From NCBI GenBank assembly GCA_002869185.1, contig PKTN01000005.1, forward strand, positions 372,001 through 436,000: 64,000 nt of DNA. Direction: 5' to 3'. Origin of the DNA: Denitrovibrio sp. (lineage in GTDB: Bacteria; Chrysiogenota; Deferribacteres; Deferribacterales; Geovibrionaceae). The notes below the pieces were generated by a model that was not told where the DNA came from, did no database searches, and saw only the letters and a list, made by a program, of their open reading frames with translations. Each line of letters begins with the position of its first letter. Within the stretch, counting starts at the first letter, position 1. Made by a program: the position numbers and the translations under genes. Below, piece by piece: positions 50,669 through 61,054 of the stretch.

Positions 50669-51274
50669 ATGGCACTTGGTAAAATTGAAAAAGTAATTGG
50701 TGGGGCAGTCCCTGTCCTTGGTGACGATATAGATACTGATAGAATTATCCCTGCACGCTTTTTGAAGTGTGTAACATTTGATGCTCTTGGCGCACAGCTT
50801 TTTTATGATGTTCGCTACGACGACAATGGCAAATCTATCGGACACCCTATTGATGATGCAAAGTACAAAGGTGCATCTATCATTGTTTCAGGTAATAACT
50901 TCGGTTGTGGTTCATCACGTGAGCACGCACCGCAAGCTATTAAAAAAGCTGGTTTTAACGCTGTTATCGCTGGTAGCTACGCTGAAATTTTCTTTGGCAA
51001 CTGCACAACACTCGGTATTGTATGTGTTGAGGCGGACGATGCTACACGTGCGGGCATAGTTGAAGCTATGGCTATCGATGCATCTGCTCAAATGGAGATA
51101 GATGTTGAAGCTTGCAAAGTTAGTGTTAATGGTAAGTCTTTTGACGTGGCTATCAAAGAAAACGCAAGAGCGGCTTTCCTTGCTGGTAACTACGATTCAC
51201 TTGCTGATCTTCTTGGTAATATGGACGACGTAAAAAAGCTTGAGGCTAGTCTTAAGTATTCATTTACGGCTTAG
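50669..51274 (+). CDS. leuD: 3-isopropylmalate dehydratase small subunit
   Basis: 201 residues. It opens with the family phrase DDIDTDRIIPARFLK and has the conserved NNFGCGSSREHAPQA. The start is the ATG at 50669, after the GGAGG inside the end of leuC; the longer frame upstream lies in leuC. It completes the swivelling domain of the LeuCD enzyme. A dispersed hairpin repeat follows at 51290. Confidence 0.95.
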   Translation: MALGKIEKVIGGAVPVLGDDIDTDRIIPARFLKCVTFDALGAQLFYDVRYDDNGKSIGHPIDDAKYKGASIIVSGNNFGCGSSREHAPQAIKKAGFNAVIAGSYAEIFFGNCTTLGIVCVEADDATRAGIVEAMAIDASAQMEIDVEACKVSVNGKSFDVAIKENARAAFLAGNYDSLADLLGNMDDVKKLEASLKYSFTA

Positions 51275-51289
51275 TGATAAAATAATTTC

Positions 51290-51352
51290 GTCATTTTGAG
51301 TGTAAGAGAAGAATCTGGTTTAAGAGAGATACTTTTCTTCGCTCAGGATGAC
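51290..51352. repeat. Dispersed hairpin repeat downstream of leuD
   Basis: GTCATTTTGAG at 51290 and CTCAGGATGAC at 51342 are near-complementary ends around AGAGAAGAATCT and AGATACTTTTCTTCG, a long imperfect hairpin. It is the same family as at 39530 and may also serve as the leuCD terminator. The remaining DNA up to glyS (to 51519) shows nothing further. Confidence 0.72.
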
Positions 51353-51519
51353 ATAAAAGATATTTTTCTGTCTTGTTGTATCATCACTTGAAATACACGT
51401 ATAACTTATAATAATAATGCTCACATAATCTATTGCTCTTTCAGATAAACTTCTTGAAATAACATTTTTTTATATATAGGATATACTGGTCAAAAATATA
51501 TATAGTGGTAGAGGTAACA

Positions 51520-53583
51520 ATGCCTGATTTTCTTTTAGAAATAGGAAGCGAAGAGATACCTGCTGGATTTATCAGCGGCGCATGTGAGTATCTAAAAAAA
51601 GAATTTAATAAAAAATTGACCGATGCTGGCATTGGTTTTCAAAATATCGAATCTGACGGAACTCCAAGACGTCTTTATGTAAATATCGAAGGGCTAGATG
51701 AGAACCAGTCTGACAAAGAAGAGACCATTATGGGACCTCCTGCGGCTGTCGCTTTTGATGCTGACGGTAATCTCACAAAGGCTGGGTCTGGTTTTGCTAA
51801 GTCAAAAGGGCTTGCAGAAGACTCACTCACAAAGGTTGAGACTGAAAGAGGCGTTTATCTTTCAGGTGTTAAAAAGACTAAGGGTGTGCCTACTCGTGAT
51901 TTCATTCAGGCTATCCTCGTTGACGTCATTACTAGTATCCCATTCCGTAAATCTATGCACTGGGGTGATAAATCATTCCGTTTCGCACGTCCTGTTCACT
52001 GGTTTGTTTCTATATTTGATGGCTCTGTTATTGAATTTGAGATTGATGGCATTAAGAGTGGAAACGAGACAATGGGACACAGAATACACGCTAATGAATA
52101 TTTTCCTGTTGAGAATTTTAATGATTATAAATCTAAGCTTAGAGACGCTTGTGTTGTTTATAGCTCAGCTGAGCGTATCCAAGCTATGCGCGATCAGGTG
52201 GCGGTTATTGAGAAAGAGACTGGTTATAAAGTTGATCTAGATGAAGACCTTTTACAGACAGTTGCTGGGCTGGTCGAATTCCCAGTCGCTCTCATGGGCG
52301 AATTTGAGGAAAAGTATCTCGATATCCCAGCTGAAGTTCTCATCACTTCTATGAAGTACCACCAAAAATATTTATATGTAACAGACAAAGATGGAAAACT
52401 TGTTAATAAATTTATAGGTGTTTCTAACACCGCTCCTTCAGACCCAGAGCTCGTCAAAACTGGTTATGCAAGAGTTCTCCGTGCGAGACTTGCTGACGCA
52501 GAATTCTTCTGGGCTAACGACAAAAAATACCCACTTGAAAAGCGTGTAGACGAACTTAAAAAAGTCGTTTACCAAGAGAAGATCGGTACATCTTATGAGA
52601 AGATGGAGCGTTTTGGTAAGCTTGCAGCTTTCTTCGCTGAAAACTTTAACGCTGATGCAAAGACTGATACTGAAAGAGCTTCTGTACTTTGTAAGGCCGA
52701 CCTCCTTAGTGAGATGGTTTATGAGTTCCCAGAGCTTCAAGGTATTATGGGTAACATATATGCAAAACTTCAGGGTGAGAATGATGTGGTAGCTCAGGCT
52801 ATCGAAGAGCACTATCTCCCTAGATTCGCTGGCGATGATCTTCCTGCTAGTGATGTTGGTGCATTCGTCTCTATGGCGGATAAGCTCGATACAATCTGCG
52901 GATGTTTCGCTATCAAACTTATCCCAACAGGTAACCAAGATCCATATGCCTTAAGAAGGGGCGCTATAGGTATCCTTTCTATTATTAGAGCGAAAGGCTA
53001 TCGTATGGGACTTAAAAAAATGATTGCTGAGTCAGTGAATAATCTGACTAAATATATAAAACTCGATGCAGATAAGACTGCTGAGCTGGTTTACGAATTC
53101 GTGATCCAGAGATACCGTCAGATACTCTCTGGCGAGGGACTCCCTGCCGACTGTGTAGATGCTGCCTTTGAAATATCAGATGACATCATCGCAGTAGAAA
53201 AAGCGGCAAAAGCGCTTGCTGAATCAAAGCAGACAACAGAGTTTGCGAGCATTTCAGCAGGCTATAAGCGTATCAATAACATTCTCAAGAAGAGTGAGCA
53301 CACATCAGATGTTTATGACGTGGCACTCTTTGAGACTGATTACGAGAGGGAACTGGCCAAGCTTATCTCTGATAAGGCTGACCAGATTAATAGAGAGGTG
53401 AGTGAAGAGAACTTCACAGTGGCGATGACCCAGCTACTAACTTTCAGTGGTCCTGTCGACAACTTCTTTGAGAACGTCATGGTTATGGCGAAGGATGAGA
53501 AAGTAAAGCTCAACAGACTAAGTTTGCTCAATAAGCTGAAAGCTGTGTTTAATATGCTGGGTGACCTGACGAAAATTATATAA
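51520..53583 (+). CDS. glyS: Glycine-tRNA ligase beta subunit
   Basis: 687 residues from the ATG at 51520, five bases after GAGGT; the first upstream codon option, GTG at 51505, is less likely. It opens DFLLEIGSEEIPAGFI, the signature of the beta chain of the alpha2beta2 enzyme, and includes the HD-like and DALR anticodon-binding regions toward the C-terminus. The alpha subunit gene glyQ is not next to it, which is unusual because the two are often adjacent. The sequence upstream (leuD) gives no trace of it. ppdK follows 15 bp later. Confidence 0.94.
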   Translation: MPDFLLEIGSEEIPAGFISGACEYLKKEFNKKLTDAGIGFQNIESDGTPRRLYVNIEGLDENQSDKEETIMGPPAAVAFDADGNLTKAGSGFAKSKGLAEDSLTKVETERGVYLSGVKKTKGVPTRDFIQAILVDVITSIPFRKSMHWGDKSFRFARPVHWFVSIFDGSVIEFEIDGIKSGNETMGHRIHANEYFPVENFNDYKSKLRDACVVYSSAERIQAMRDQVAVIEKETGYKVDLDEDLLQTVAGLVEFPVALMGEFEEKYLDIPAEVLITSMKYHQKYLYVTDKDGKLVNKFIGVSNTAPSDPELVKTGYARVLRARLADAEFFWANDKKYPLEKRVDELKKVVYQEKIGTSYEKMERFGKLAAFFAENFNADAKTDTERASVLCKADLLSEMVYEFPELQGIMGNIYAKLQGENDVVAQAIEEHYLPRFAGDDLPASDVGAFVSMADKLDTICGCFAIKLIPTGNQDPYALRRGAIGILSIIRAKGYRMGLKKMIAESVNNLTKYIKLDADKTAELVYEFVIQRYRQILSGEGLPADCVDAAFEISDDIIAVEKAAKALAESKQTTEFASISAGYKRINNILKKSEHTSDVYDVALFETDYERELAKLISDKADQINREVSEENFTVAMTQLLTFSGPVDNFFENVMVMAKDEKVKLNRLSLLNKLKAVFNMLGDLTKII

Positions 53584-53598
53584 CTGGGGGTTATCCTT

Positions 53599-56226
53599 AT
53601 GGGCGCCAAATGGGTGTATTTCTTTGGAAAAGGCCGTACTGAAGGTGACGGCAAAGACAAAAATGTTCTTGGAGGAAAGGGTGCAGGGCTTGCAGAAATG
53701 ACAAGTATCGGTATTCCTGTTCCGCCTGGCTTCACTATTACAACAGAAGCGTGTGTAGAATACTACAACCGCGACAAAAACTATCCAGATGGTCTTTGGG
53801 ACCAAGCGAAAGCTGCTCTTGCTACTCTTGAAGAGGAGATGGGCAAGAAGTTCGGAGATTTGGAGAATCCTCTCCTCGTTTCTGTTCGTTCTGGCGCTAG
53901 AGTTTCTATGCCTGGTATGATGGACACGGTCCTTAACCTCGGTCTTACAGACGAGACAGTTAAGGGGCTTGAAAAATCATCTGGCAACGCGAGATTTGCT
54001 TACGACAGTTACAGAAGGTTTATCCAGATGTTCTCTGATGTCGTCTTAGGTATCCCACATCATAAATTCGAGCATATCCTTTCTGATATTAAAGATGCTA
54101 AAGGTGTTGAAGAAGATACAGACCTTCTACCTGAAGATATGAAAGAGGTTGTTGAGCAGTTCAAAGGGCTTGTTGTTAAAGAGCTTGGTAAGCCTTTCCC
54201 ACAAGATCCTATGGAACAGCTTGAGTATTATGTAAATGCTGTTTTTGACTCATGGAACAATCAAAGAGCTAAGACATATAGAAAAATCAATAAAATGTCA
54301 GACGCTTGGGGAACAGCTGTAAACGTTCAGTCGATGGTTTTCTGAAACATGGGTAATGACTGTGGTACAGGTGTTGCTTTCACAAGAGACCCTTCAACTG
54401 GCGAAAACGTTTTCTTTGGCGAATACCTTGTAAACGCGCAGGGTGAAGACGTTGTTGCTGGTATCAGAACCCCAGAGCCTATCGCAAAACTTGAAAATGA
54501 GATGCCTGTAGTTTACAAGCAACTTGTGGACGTTTACCTCAAACTTGAAAAACACTATAAGGATATCCAAGATATAGAGTTTACTATAGAAAAAGGCGTG
54601 CTTTACATGCTCCAGACAAGATCTGGAAAACGTACTGCTAAAGCTGCTGTTAAGATCGCATATGACATGTTTAAAGAGGGACTTATCGACAAAGAGACTG
54701 CTGTACTTCGTGTAGAGCCAGCTCAGGTCGATCAACTTCTACACCCTATGATCGATACATCAATCGCATATGACATCATCGCAAAAGGACTTCCTGCATC
54801 ACCTGGTGCTGCAGTTGGTAAAGCTGTCTTCACTGCTGAAGACGCTGAAGATGCTGCTGAGAAAGGCGAGAGTGTGATCCTTGTTCGTGCTGAGACTTCA
54901 CCAGAAGATATCGGTGGAATGAATGCAGCAAAAGGTATCCTTACTGCAACAGGTGGTATGACATCTCACGCTGCTGTTGTTGCTCGTGGTATGGGTAAAT
55001 GCTGTGTTGCTGGTTGCGGAGCACTTAGAATAGATGAAAAAGGCAAAACTTTTACTGTAGGTGAGTTGACTATAGCTGAAGGAGAAATCCTCACTATCAA
55101 CGGTTCTACAGGTGAAGTTATAAAAGGTGCTGCATCACTTATCGAGCCAGAACTTTCTGGTGAGTTTGCAGAAATCCTCACATGGGCAGACGAGTTCAGA
55201 ACTCTTGGTGTTCGTGCTAATGCTGATACACCTGGTGATTCTAAAATCGCTAGAGATTTCGGAGCAGAGGGTATTGGTCTTTGCCGTACAGAGCACATGT
55301 TTTTCGAAGGTGATAGAATCGACGCAGTTCGCGAAATGATTCTTGCTGATAACGAAGATGGTAGGAGAAGAGCTCTTACTAAGATTAAGCCATATCAAAA
55401 AGAAGATTTTCTTGGTCTCTTCGAGGCTATGGAAGGGCTTCCTGTTACTATCAGACTTCTTGACCCACCACTTCACGAGTTCATTCCTCATACTGATGAA
55501 GATACTCAAAAAGTGGCAGATGCGTCTGGGCTTCCTTTCGCACAACTCAAGGCTAAGGCTGCTGAACTTCATGAGTTCAACCCTATGCTAGGTCATAGAG
55601 GCTGTCGTCTTGGTATAACATATCCAGAGGTCTACGAAATGCAAGTATATGCAATCGTAGAGGCTGCTTGTGAGCTTAAGAAAGCTGGCAAGGATGTTAA
55701 ACCTGAGATCATGATTCCACTTATCGGTCATGTTAAAGAGCTTTCTGAGCTTGAAGAGATGACACGTGAAGTTGCTGCTGAAGTTATGGAAGATTACGGT
55801 GTTCAAGTTGACTATCTCGTAGGTACAATGATCGAGCTCCCAAGAGCTGCTCTGACTGCTGACGAAGTTGCTAACAATGCTGAATTCTTCTCTTTTGGTA
55901 CAAACGACCTTACACAGACAACTCTCGGTCTTAGCCGTGATGACTCTGGAAAATTTCTTCCTCAGTATGTTGAGAAGGTAATATATAAAGAAGACCCATT
56001 TGTTTCTATCGATGAAACAGGTGTTGGTCAACTTGTGGAAATGGGTGTTCAGAAAGGACGCTCAACTCGCCCTAACCTGAAAACAGGTATTTGTGGTGAG
56101 CATGGTGGTGATCCAGACTCAATCGCATTCTGCCAGAAAGCAGGACTTGATTATGTCAGCTGTTCACCTTTTAGAGTGCCAGTAGCCAGACTTGCTGCTG
56201 CACATGCGGCGATAAAAGCAAAATAA
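53599..56226 (+). pseudogene. ppdK: Pyruvate, phosphate dikinase, interrupted by one in-frame TGA
   Basis: PPDK interconverts pyruvate and PEP with ATP and phosphate. The frame is 875 codons. The ATP-grasp start FGKGRTEGDGKDKNVLGGKG, the swivelling phospho-histidine GGMTSHAAVVARGMGKCC and the PEP/pyruvate site ICGEHGGDPDSIAFC are all present. The TGA at 54343-54345 (codon 249) replaces the invariant glycine of MVFGNMGNDSGTGV, which here reads MVF-stop-NMGNDCGTGV. GGA-to-TGA is the exact one-base explanation. If real, the N-terminal ATP domain is made alone. A terminator follows at 56237. Confidence 0.95.
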
Positions 56227-56236
56227 AACATTTATC

Positions 56237-56265
56237 GGGGCGTGCTACAAGTTGCGCCCCTTTTT
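56237..56265 (+). terminator. Rho-independent terminator after ppdK
   Basis: GGGGCG / CGCCCC stem with a loop of about 12 bases, followed by TTTTT. Confidence 0.75.
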
Positions 56266-56293
56266 ATTGTTTTAGCAAACGTCGGAGATATAA

Positions 56294-57742
56294 ATGAGCT
56301 CTGTTATTGAAGACCTATATTCACTGGTCGAAGATGAACTGGGCAGTAATTTTATATGTTTACAAATAACTCGTAACCTTGAAATTGTTGCTAGCATCGG
56401 CGAACAGGTGAATTACGCTCATTTTATCGAGATTCCAAGTAATTGCTATAAAGCGACTGTCTTTTTTGATAAGATGGTAATTCCTAGCGATAAATCTTTG
56501 GGACATATCCGTAAAATTTTTAATATCCACGCAGGGGCTCACCTTGACACCTCCAGCAGGTTGTTCAGTGGAGCAGAAATCCTTGATACCATAATCAATA
56601 AAAGCACAGTTGATGAGGTGCTTAAAAAACTCGTCAGCACTCTTGTTGGTAATGGTGGTTTTTGCCGTGCTGGAATAATGTTTCTTAATGAGGCGCTCCT
56701 TGAACTTCGTGGAGTTATATGTGCAGACTTAACCGGAGATATGGATCTTAACAGATTTAGAAGCTGTAAACTAAATTTTAAGACAAAGAATCAGCTTTCA
56801 GATATTATGTTTTATGACAGAACAGATGTCGTGCAGACTGGTGGTTCCGAAGGGCTTGACGTTCTTGACGAGTTCTTTTGTGAAAATGTTATGGTTACAG
56901 GGCTGGGAGTGGGTGATAGACCAATCGGTATATTGCTGGCATGCAAAGAAAATTATGATGAGAGTGATAAAGAGGCGTTGCTTCTTTACGGAAATATTTG
57001 TTCCTTGTCTATTGAGTTTTCCAAGACCATGAAGCAGCTAGAGTTGACTACTGCTGATCTCGGAAATCTTAGGAAGACAGCAGTCAATTCGGAAAACCTA
57101 GTTAAAATGGGGCAACTATCTGCCACTGTTGCACATGAGCTTAAAAATCCACTTGTCGCTATAGGTGGCTTTACTAAGCGGATGGAACAGACGGCGGTGA
57201 ACCCTCAGACAAAAAACTATATTAAAATAGTTCAGTAAGAAGTATTTAGGTTAGAGGGGATTGTTGGAGATATTCTTACTTTCTCTAGGAAAATTGATCT
57301 GCATATCGAAGAGATTAAGCTGACAGAAATCTTAGATGAAGTGATGGAAATCTTACAAGGGTGCCTATGTTTTAGTATGATAACTCAGCATGTTAAAGTT
57401 GATTCCGAGTTGAGAGTACAGGCTGACAAAGATAAGCTAAAACAAGTTATTATGAACCTCCTGTCTAATAGCGTCCAAGAGATGCCTGATGGCGGTGAGC
57501 TAAGGGTTGAAGCCTTAGATGGAGATAGACACGTGACTATCTCAGTATCAGATACTGGCGGTGGCATTCCAGCAGATAAGCGTGAAAAAATCTTTGAACC
57601 GTTCTATACTCTAAAAAAGACAGGAACAGGCTTGGGTCTTCCGCTTTGTAAAAAGATAATGACCGCTCACGGTGGTGACATTGTGGTTGGTGATTCAGAT
57701 AAGGGTGCTGTATTTACATTGGTGCTGCCAAAAAGGGGATAA
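56294..57742 (+). pseudogene. GAF-type histidine kinase, interrupted by one in-frame TAA
   Basis: A soluble sensor kinase of 482 codons. A GAF-like region lies at about residues 90-230 (LSTLVGNGGFCRAG), HisKA with H in SATVAHELKNPLVAIGG near 280, and HATPase with NLLSNSVQEMPDGG, DTGGGIPADK and GTGLGLPLC. The TAA at 57236-57238 (codon 315) falls just after the HisKA first helix (KIVQ, stop, EVFRLEGIV) with no shift. GAA-to-TAA would restore it. The response regulator gene starts 2 bp after its stop, so they form a pair. If the stop is real, the ATP domain is lost. Confidence 0.88.
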
Positions 57743-57743
57743 C

Positions 57744-58103
57744 ATGCCAAGAAAGATATTACTAATTGATGATGAAGAGCACATTATTGCTCATTACACT
57801 GAACTACTTACCGAGCAGGGCTTTGAAGTTGAGTCTGCACACGACGGAGAGAGCGGGCTTGAGGTTTTCAAGAATAGCTCATATGACCTTATTTTATTAG
57901 ATGTAAACATGCCTGGAAAATCAGGACTGGAAGTTTTAAAAGAGATCAAATCTATAAACGATAAGCAGTTAGTATTTTTGCTGACAGCATTTGACGAATA
58001 TAAGAGAAATTTTGCATCATTATATGCAGAAGAGTATTTTACGAAAGATAAGAAGATAGACATCCTACTAAGAAGGATTGCTGAACATTTTGCAGACCTC
58101 TAG
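57744..58103 (+). CDS. Single-domain response regulator
   Basis: 119 residues with only a receiver domain. It opens KILLIDDEEHIIAHYTELL, with the phospho-aspartate in LILLDVNMPGKSG and the lysine of the switch in TKDKKID. The ATG at 57744 lies after AAGGGG. No output domain, so it probably acts by protein contact, as in CheY-like or phosphorelay proteins. Paired with the preceding kinase. Convergent with the FlhB-like gene. Confidence 0.9.
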   Translation: MPRKILLIDDEEHIIAHYTELLTEQGFEVESAHDGESGLEVFKNSSYDLILLDVNMPGKSGLEVLKEIKSINDKQLVFLLTAFDEYKRNFASLYAEEYFTKDKKIDILLRRIAEHFADL

Positions 58104-58107
58104 GCAG

Positions 58108-58380
58108 CTAGTGTTCTTTCAGTTTCCCATTGATTTTATATAGTTCGGCTAAAAGAAAGGCGACAACCTTGTAAAGTTCTTCAGGGATGTCGTCGAACAG
58201 GTCTAGGGTTGAAAGAGCTTCAACCAAATCCTCATCCTCTTTTATATGGACATCATGCTCCTTAGCTTTGGCGATAATCTTATCAGCTATTATCCCCTGC
58301 CCTTTTGCAACAAGCTTAGGTACTTTATCTTGTTCAGTGTCATACCTTATGGCTGCTGCTTTCTTTCTAATATATTTCAA
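58108..58380 (-). CDS. Orphan FlhB-like cytoplasmic domain (FhlB)
   Basis: 90 residues matching the C-terminal cytoplasmic part of FlhB/YscU export proteins: AIRYDTEQDKVPKLVAKGQG, IIAKAKEHDVHIKEDEDL and IPEELYKVVAFLLAELYK. It has no membrane domain and no NPTH autocleavage motif, so it corresponds to the detached small fragment. Such stand-alone FhlB proteins can substitute for the FlhB tail in flagellar export. It ends 4 bp from the response regulator stop. Confidence 0.85.
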   Translation of the reverse strand: MKYIRKKAAAIRYDTEQDKVPKLVAKGQGIIADKIIAKAKEHDVHIKEDEDLVEALSTLDLFDDIPEELYKVVAFLLAELYKINGKLKEH

Positions 58381-58394
58381 TCAATGCACCTACT

Positions 58395-59693
58395 TTAAAT
58401 AATATCTAACATCTGAAAGCTATTTTGATAAGCTTGCTTAATAGTATCTATCGTCTCATTTTCGAGATGCATAAAGGATAATGCTCCGCCAGCATGCATA
58501 GTGAAGACATCATTAACCAACATAGCAACCTTGAAATCAGTCTCCATCTGCTTATCGCCAAGCGTCATGAAATGGTGAGGAGTCGGTTTCTCTATCTTTT
58601 CTGTAAGCATGTGTAGACAGAAGTATGAGCCGAAGCCAGTAGCATATGCAGGAATCTTTAACTTTTGACATTTATCCACTAAAAAATTACGAATATTATC
58701 CCCTATTGTATTTAGCTTACGATAATCCATATCTTTAAGTCTGTTGAGTGTTTCAATCGCAATTGCCATTGTCATAGGGTTGGCTGAGTAAGTTCCACCA
58801 CCTGTAAAAAGCTTCTGAGTGGTGATGGTGTTCATAACGTCCTTACGCCCTCCGTAAAGACCTATATGCATTCCTCCTGCCGTTGCCTTGCCAAAGGTAA
58901 AAAGGTCTGGGTAGGTGCCAAGCAAGGGTGCTATGGAACCAAAACGGAAGCGGAAGCCAGTGATGACTTCGTCAAATATCAGTAATGCTCCTGTTTTGTT
59001 GCAATACTCTCTAAGAAATTTGAGATACTCAGGTGAAGCGAGGATCCCTCCACCAGCACCAAGCATAGGCTCGATGATGATAGCAGCTACCTCGTTAGTA
59101 TATTCATTTAAAATATCAGACGTGATTTGAACGTCATTAAATGGGATAGAGATAGTTTGTTCGCTTTCAGGGATTTTTTTATGTTTAGGGAATGGTGGAA
59201 CAACACCATTGGAGAGTACAGAGTTACCACCATGCCAACCACCTTCAGCTTTGACTATCACGTTCCTTTTGGTGAAGGCTCTGGCAATACGAGTGACATA
59301 CATCGTCGCTTCTGTCCCAGATGTGCAAAGGCGCATAAGCTCAAGCTGAGGCACAGCCTCTTGAATAATCTCAGCGAACTCAAGTTGAAGAGTGTTGAGG
59401 GTCCCGTGGTGGATGCCTGCTTCGATAGCCCTTTCAACACCGATCTTTTGAGCTTCGTTACCGTGACCAAGAAGAAGAGCATAGTGCCCCATCCATAGGT
59501 CGAGTACTTTATTACCGTCAGTGTCATGCATATAAATGTCTTCACACTTGTCGGTGACCATCGGGAAAGGGGGATAGTTCCTTATATCGTGACATACCCC
59601 ATTCGGGAAATATTTTTTAGCTTGTTCATGTAAGGTTTTTGAAGTTTTAAATTTATCTTCGTAAAGGTTATACAGTTTTTTCACGTGTATCAA
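58395..59693 (-). CDS. Class III PLP-dependent aminotransferase (HemL-like)
   Basis: 432 residues. The PLP fold shows CTSGTEATMYVTRIARAFT, LLIFDEVITGFRFRFG and the Schiff-base lysine in FTFGKATAGGMHIGLYGG. It resembles glutamate-1-semialdehyde aminomutases and related aspartate-aminotransferase-family enzymes, but the exact substrate cannot be told from the motifs. The gene overlaps the end of the DUF72 gene by 26 bp and is probably co-transcribed with it. Confidence 0.85.
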   Translation of the reverse strand: MIHVKKLYNLYEDKFKTSKTLHEQAKKYFPNGVCHDIRNYPPFPMVTDKCEDIYMHDTDGNKVLDLWMGHYALLLGHGNEAQKIGVERAIEAGIHHGTLNTLQLEFAEIIQEAVPQLELMRLCTSGTEATMYVTRIARAFTKRNVIVKAEGGWHGGNSVLSNGVVPPFPKHKKIPESEQTISIPFNDVQITSDILNEYTNEVAAIIIEPMLGAGGGILASPEYLKFLREYCNKTGALLIFDEVITGFRFRFGSIAPLLGTYPDLFTFGKATAGGMHIGLYGGRKDVMNTITTQKLFTGGGTYSANPMTMAIAIETLNRLKDMDYRKLNTIGDNIRNFLVDKCQKLKIPAYATGFGSYFCLHMLTEKIEKPTPHHFMTLGDKQMETDFKVAMLVNDVFTMHAGGALSFMHLENETIDTIKQAYQNSFQMLDII

Positions 59694-60471
59694 TCCTCAT
59701 CATTCTTTTAAGCTCCATAGCGTTTTTAGGTGCGTACCCTTTAGCAGAGTTACAGAAGGATACGAAAACTTTATCAGCTGTTTTGCCGAGTTTAGTTGCA
59801 TCGTTCATAACTTTTGTGAGTTCTTTTTCGGAATAGTTATATTCGAGGTTTCTAGTATCATGGCTAACCCATTCAGGTGAATTACCGTAAAGTCTGAAAT
59901 AAGCATTATCTCCGAAATGTTGGACGAAGTATGGAGCGAGACCACTAGTGGATGGATAGTCACATATAACAATACCTATTCCAAGGTTCTTAAGCTCTTC
60001 AATATATTTCTCTTTATACCATCTACGGTTAGCAAGCTCTACGAAGAAAGGCTTATCTTTACCGAATCTGTCACGCAGAATCGCTATGTGGTCAAGGTTA
60101 GCTCTAGACGGCATAAAACCGTAAAAGAAGTCGGCGAAATAGCATCTGACCATGTCCTGTACTGGTTCGAGTCCACTGATTACTCTATTAGCATCAAAGA
60201 TTGATGATGGGTTTTTTAGAAAACGCTTAGGGAGCCTGACTGATAATGAAAGATCCTCTGAAGCATTAGTTGCGATATTTTCAGTGATTTCAACTGTTGG
60301 GTCTGTATAGAATGTGAAAGTAAGCTCAAGAAATTTGAGACCTTTATCTTTACTGTAGTGTCCTAGCATCTCTTCATTGAAAGTTCTTGTTGGATAGAAT
60401 GTACCTACCCAGTCATCGAATTTGTAACCGGCAGTTCCTATATAGGTTGGGGTGTCATTGTGTAAAAGCAT
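59668..60471 (-). CDS. DUF72 family protein
   Basis: 267 residues with the DUF72 barrel: YIGTAGYKFDDWVGTFYPTR at the start, then LKFLELTFTFYTDPT and PFFVELANRRWYKEKYIEE. It is related to TIM-barrel nucleases or hydrolases, and its function is not known. It is the first gene of a minus-strand pair. The gap between its start and the tRNA cluster (60472-60645) should hold its promoter and that of the tRNAs, but I see no clear motif. Confidence 0.85.
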   Translation of the reverse strand: MLLHNDTPTYIGTAGYKFDDWVGTFYPTRTFNEEMLGHYSKDKGLKFLELTFTFYTDPTVEITENIATNASEDLSLSVRLPKRFLKNPSSIFDANRVISGLEPVQDMVRCYFADFFYGFMPSRANLDHIAILRDRFGKDKPFFVELANRRWYKEKYIEELKNLGIGIVICDYPSTSGLAPYFVQHFGDNAYFRLYGNSPEWVSHDTRNLEYNYSEKELTKVMNDATKLGKTADKVFVSFCNSAKGYAPKNAMELKRMMRIDTREKTV

Positions 60472-60645
60472 TTTCGTTCCTTATCACTGTTATATTAGCA
60501 CATAATAAATTGTGCTGTGTTATGTTATAAAGAATAAATATGCCCTTTTCTTGTTCAAAGCAAGAATAACTTGTAAAAAAAGAAAAAAGACTATTGACTT
60601 GTTGTAAGTCTTTTGATAGATTTCGTGATTCGTAAAGCAATGCAA

Positions 60646-60720
<75 letters not shown>

Positions 60721-60738
60721 TTATTTGTTTAAGGTTAT

Positions 60739-60812
60739 GGTGGATGTAGCTCAGTTGGTAGAGCCCTGGTTTGTGGTACCAGTTGTCGCGGGTTCAATCC
60801 CCGTCATTCACC
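60739..60812 (+). tRNA. tRNA-His (anticodon GTG)
   Basis: Acceptor GTGGATG/CATTCAC with the extra G at position -1 at 60739, typical of tRNA-His. Anticodon stem CTGGT/ACCAG with loop TTGTGGT, and T arm GCGGG TTCAATC CCCGT. Confidence 0.93.
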
Positions 60813-60833
60813 CTTTCTTTTTTCGAGGCATTT

Positions 60834-60916
60834 GCGAGTGTGGCGGAATTGGTAGACGCGCTGGACTTAGGATCCAGTGTCTTAACGACGTGGGGGTTCA
60901 AGTCCCTTCACTCGCA
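60834..60916 (+). tRNA. tRNA-Leu (anticodon TAG)
   Basis: Acceptor GCGAGTG/CACTCGC, anticodon stem CTGGA/TCCAG with loop CTTAGGA, and a long variable arm (class II), as expected for leucine. Confidence 0.93.
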
Positions 60917-60952
60917 TTTCAATGTCTTTTAATCTTTCAAATAGTTTTTTAA

Positions 60953-61025
60953 GCGGGTGTAGCTCAGCTGGTAGAGCGCGACCTTGCCAAGGTTGAGGTC
61001 GCCGGTTCGAGTCCGGTCACCCGCT
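60953..61025 (+). tRNA. tRNA-Gly (anticodon GCC)
   Basis: Acceptor GCGGGTG/CACCCGC, anticodon stem CGACC/GGTTG with loop TTGCCAA, and T arm GCCGG TTCGAGT CCGGT. It lies 29 bp before the trigger factor start codon, so tig is probably transcribed with or just after the tRNA cluster. Confidence 0.94.
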
Positions 61026-61054
61026 TTTCTATATATTCTAAGGAGAAATCAAAT

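Noticed and set aside
53599..56226. Two separate genes instead of one interrupted ppdK
   Set aside because: The second part has no ribosome site and begins in the middle of the conserved ATP-grasp motif.
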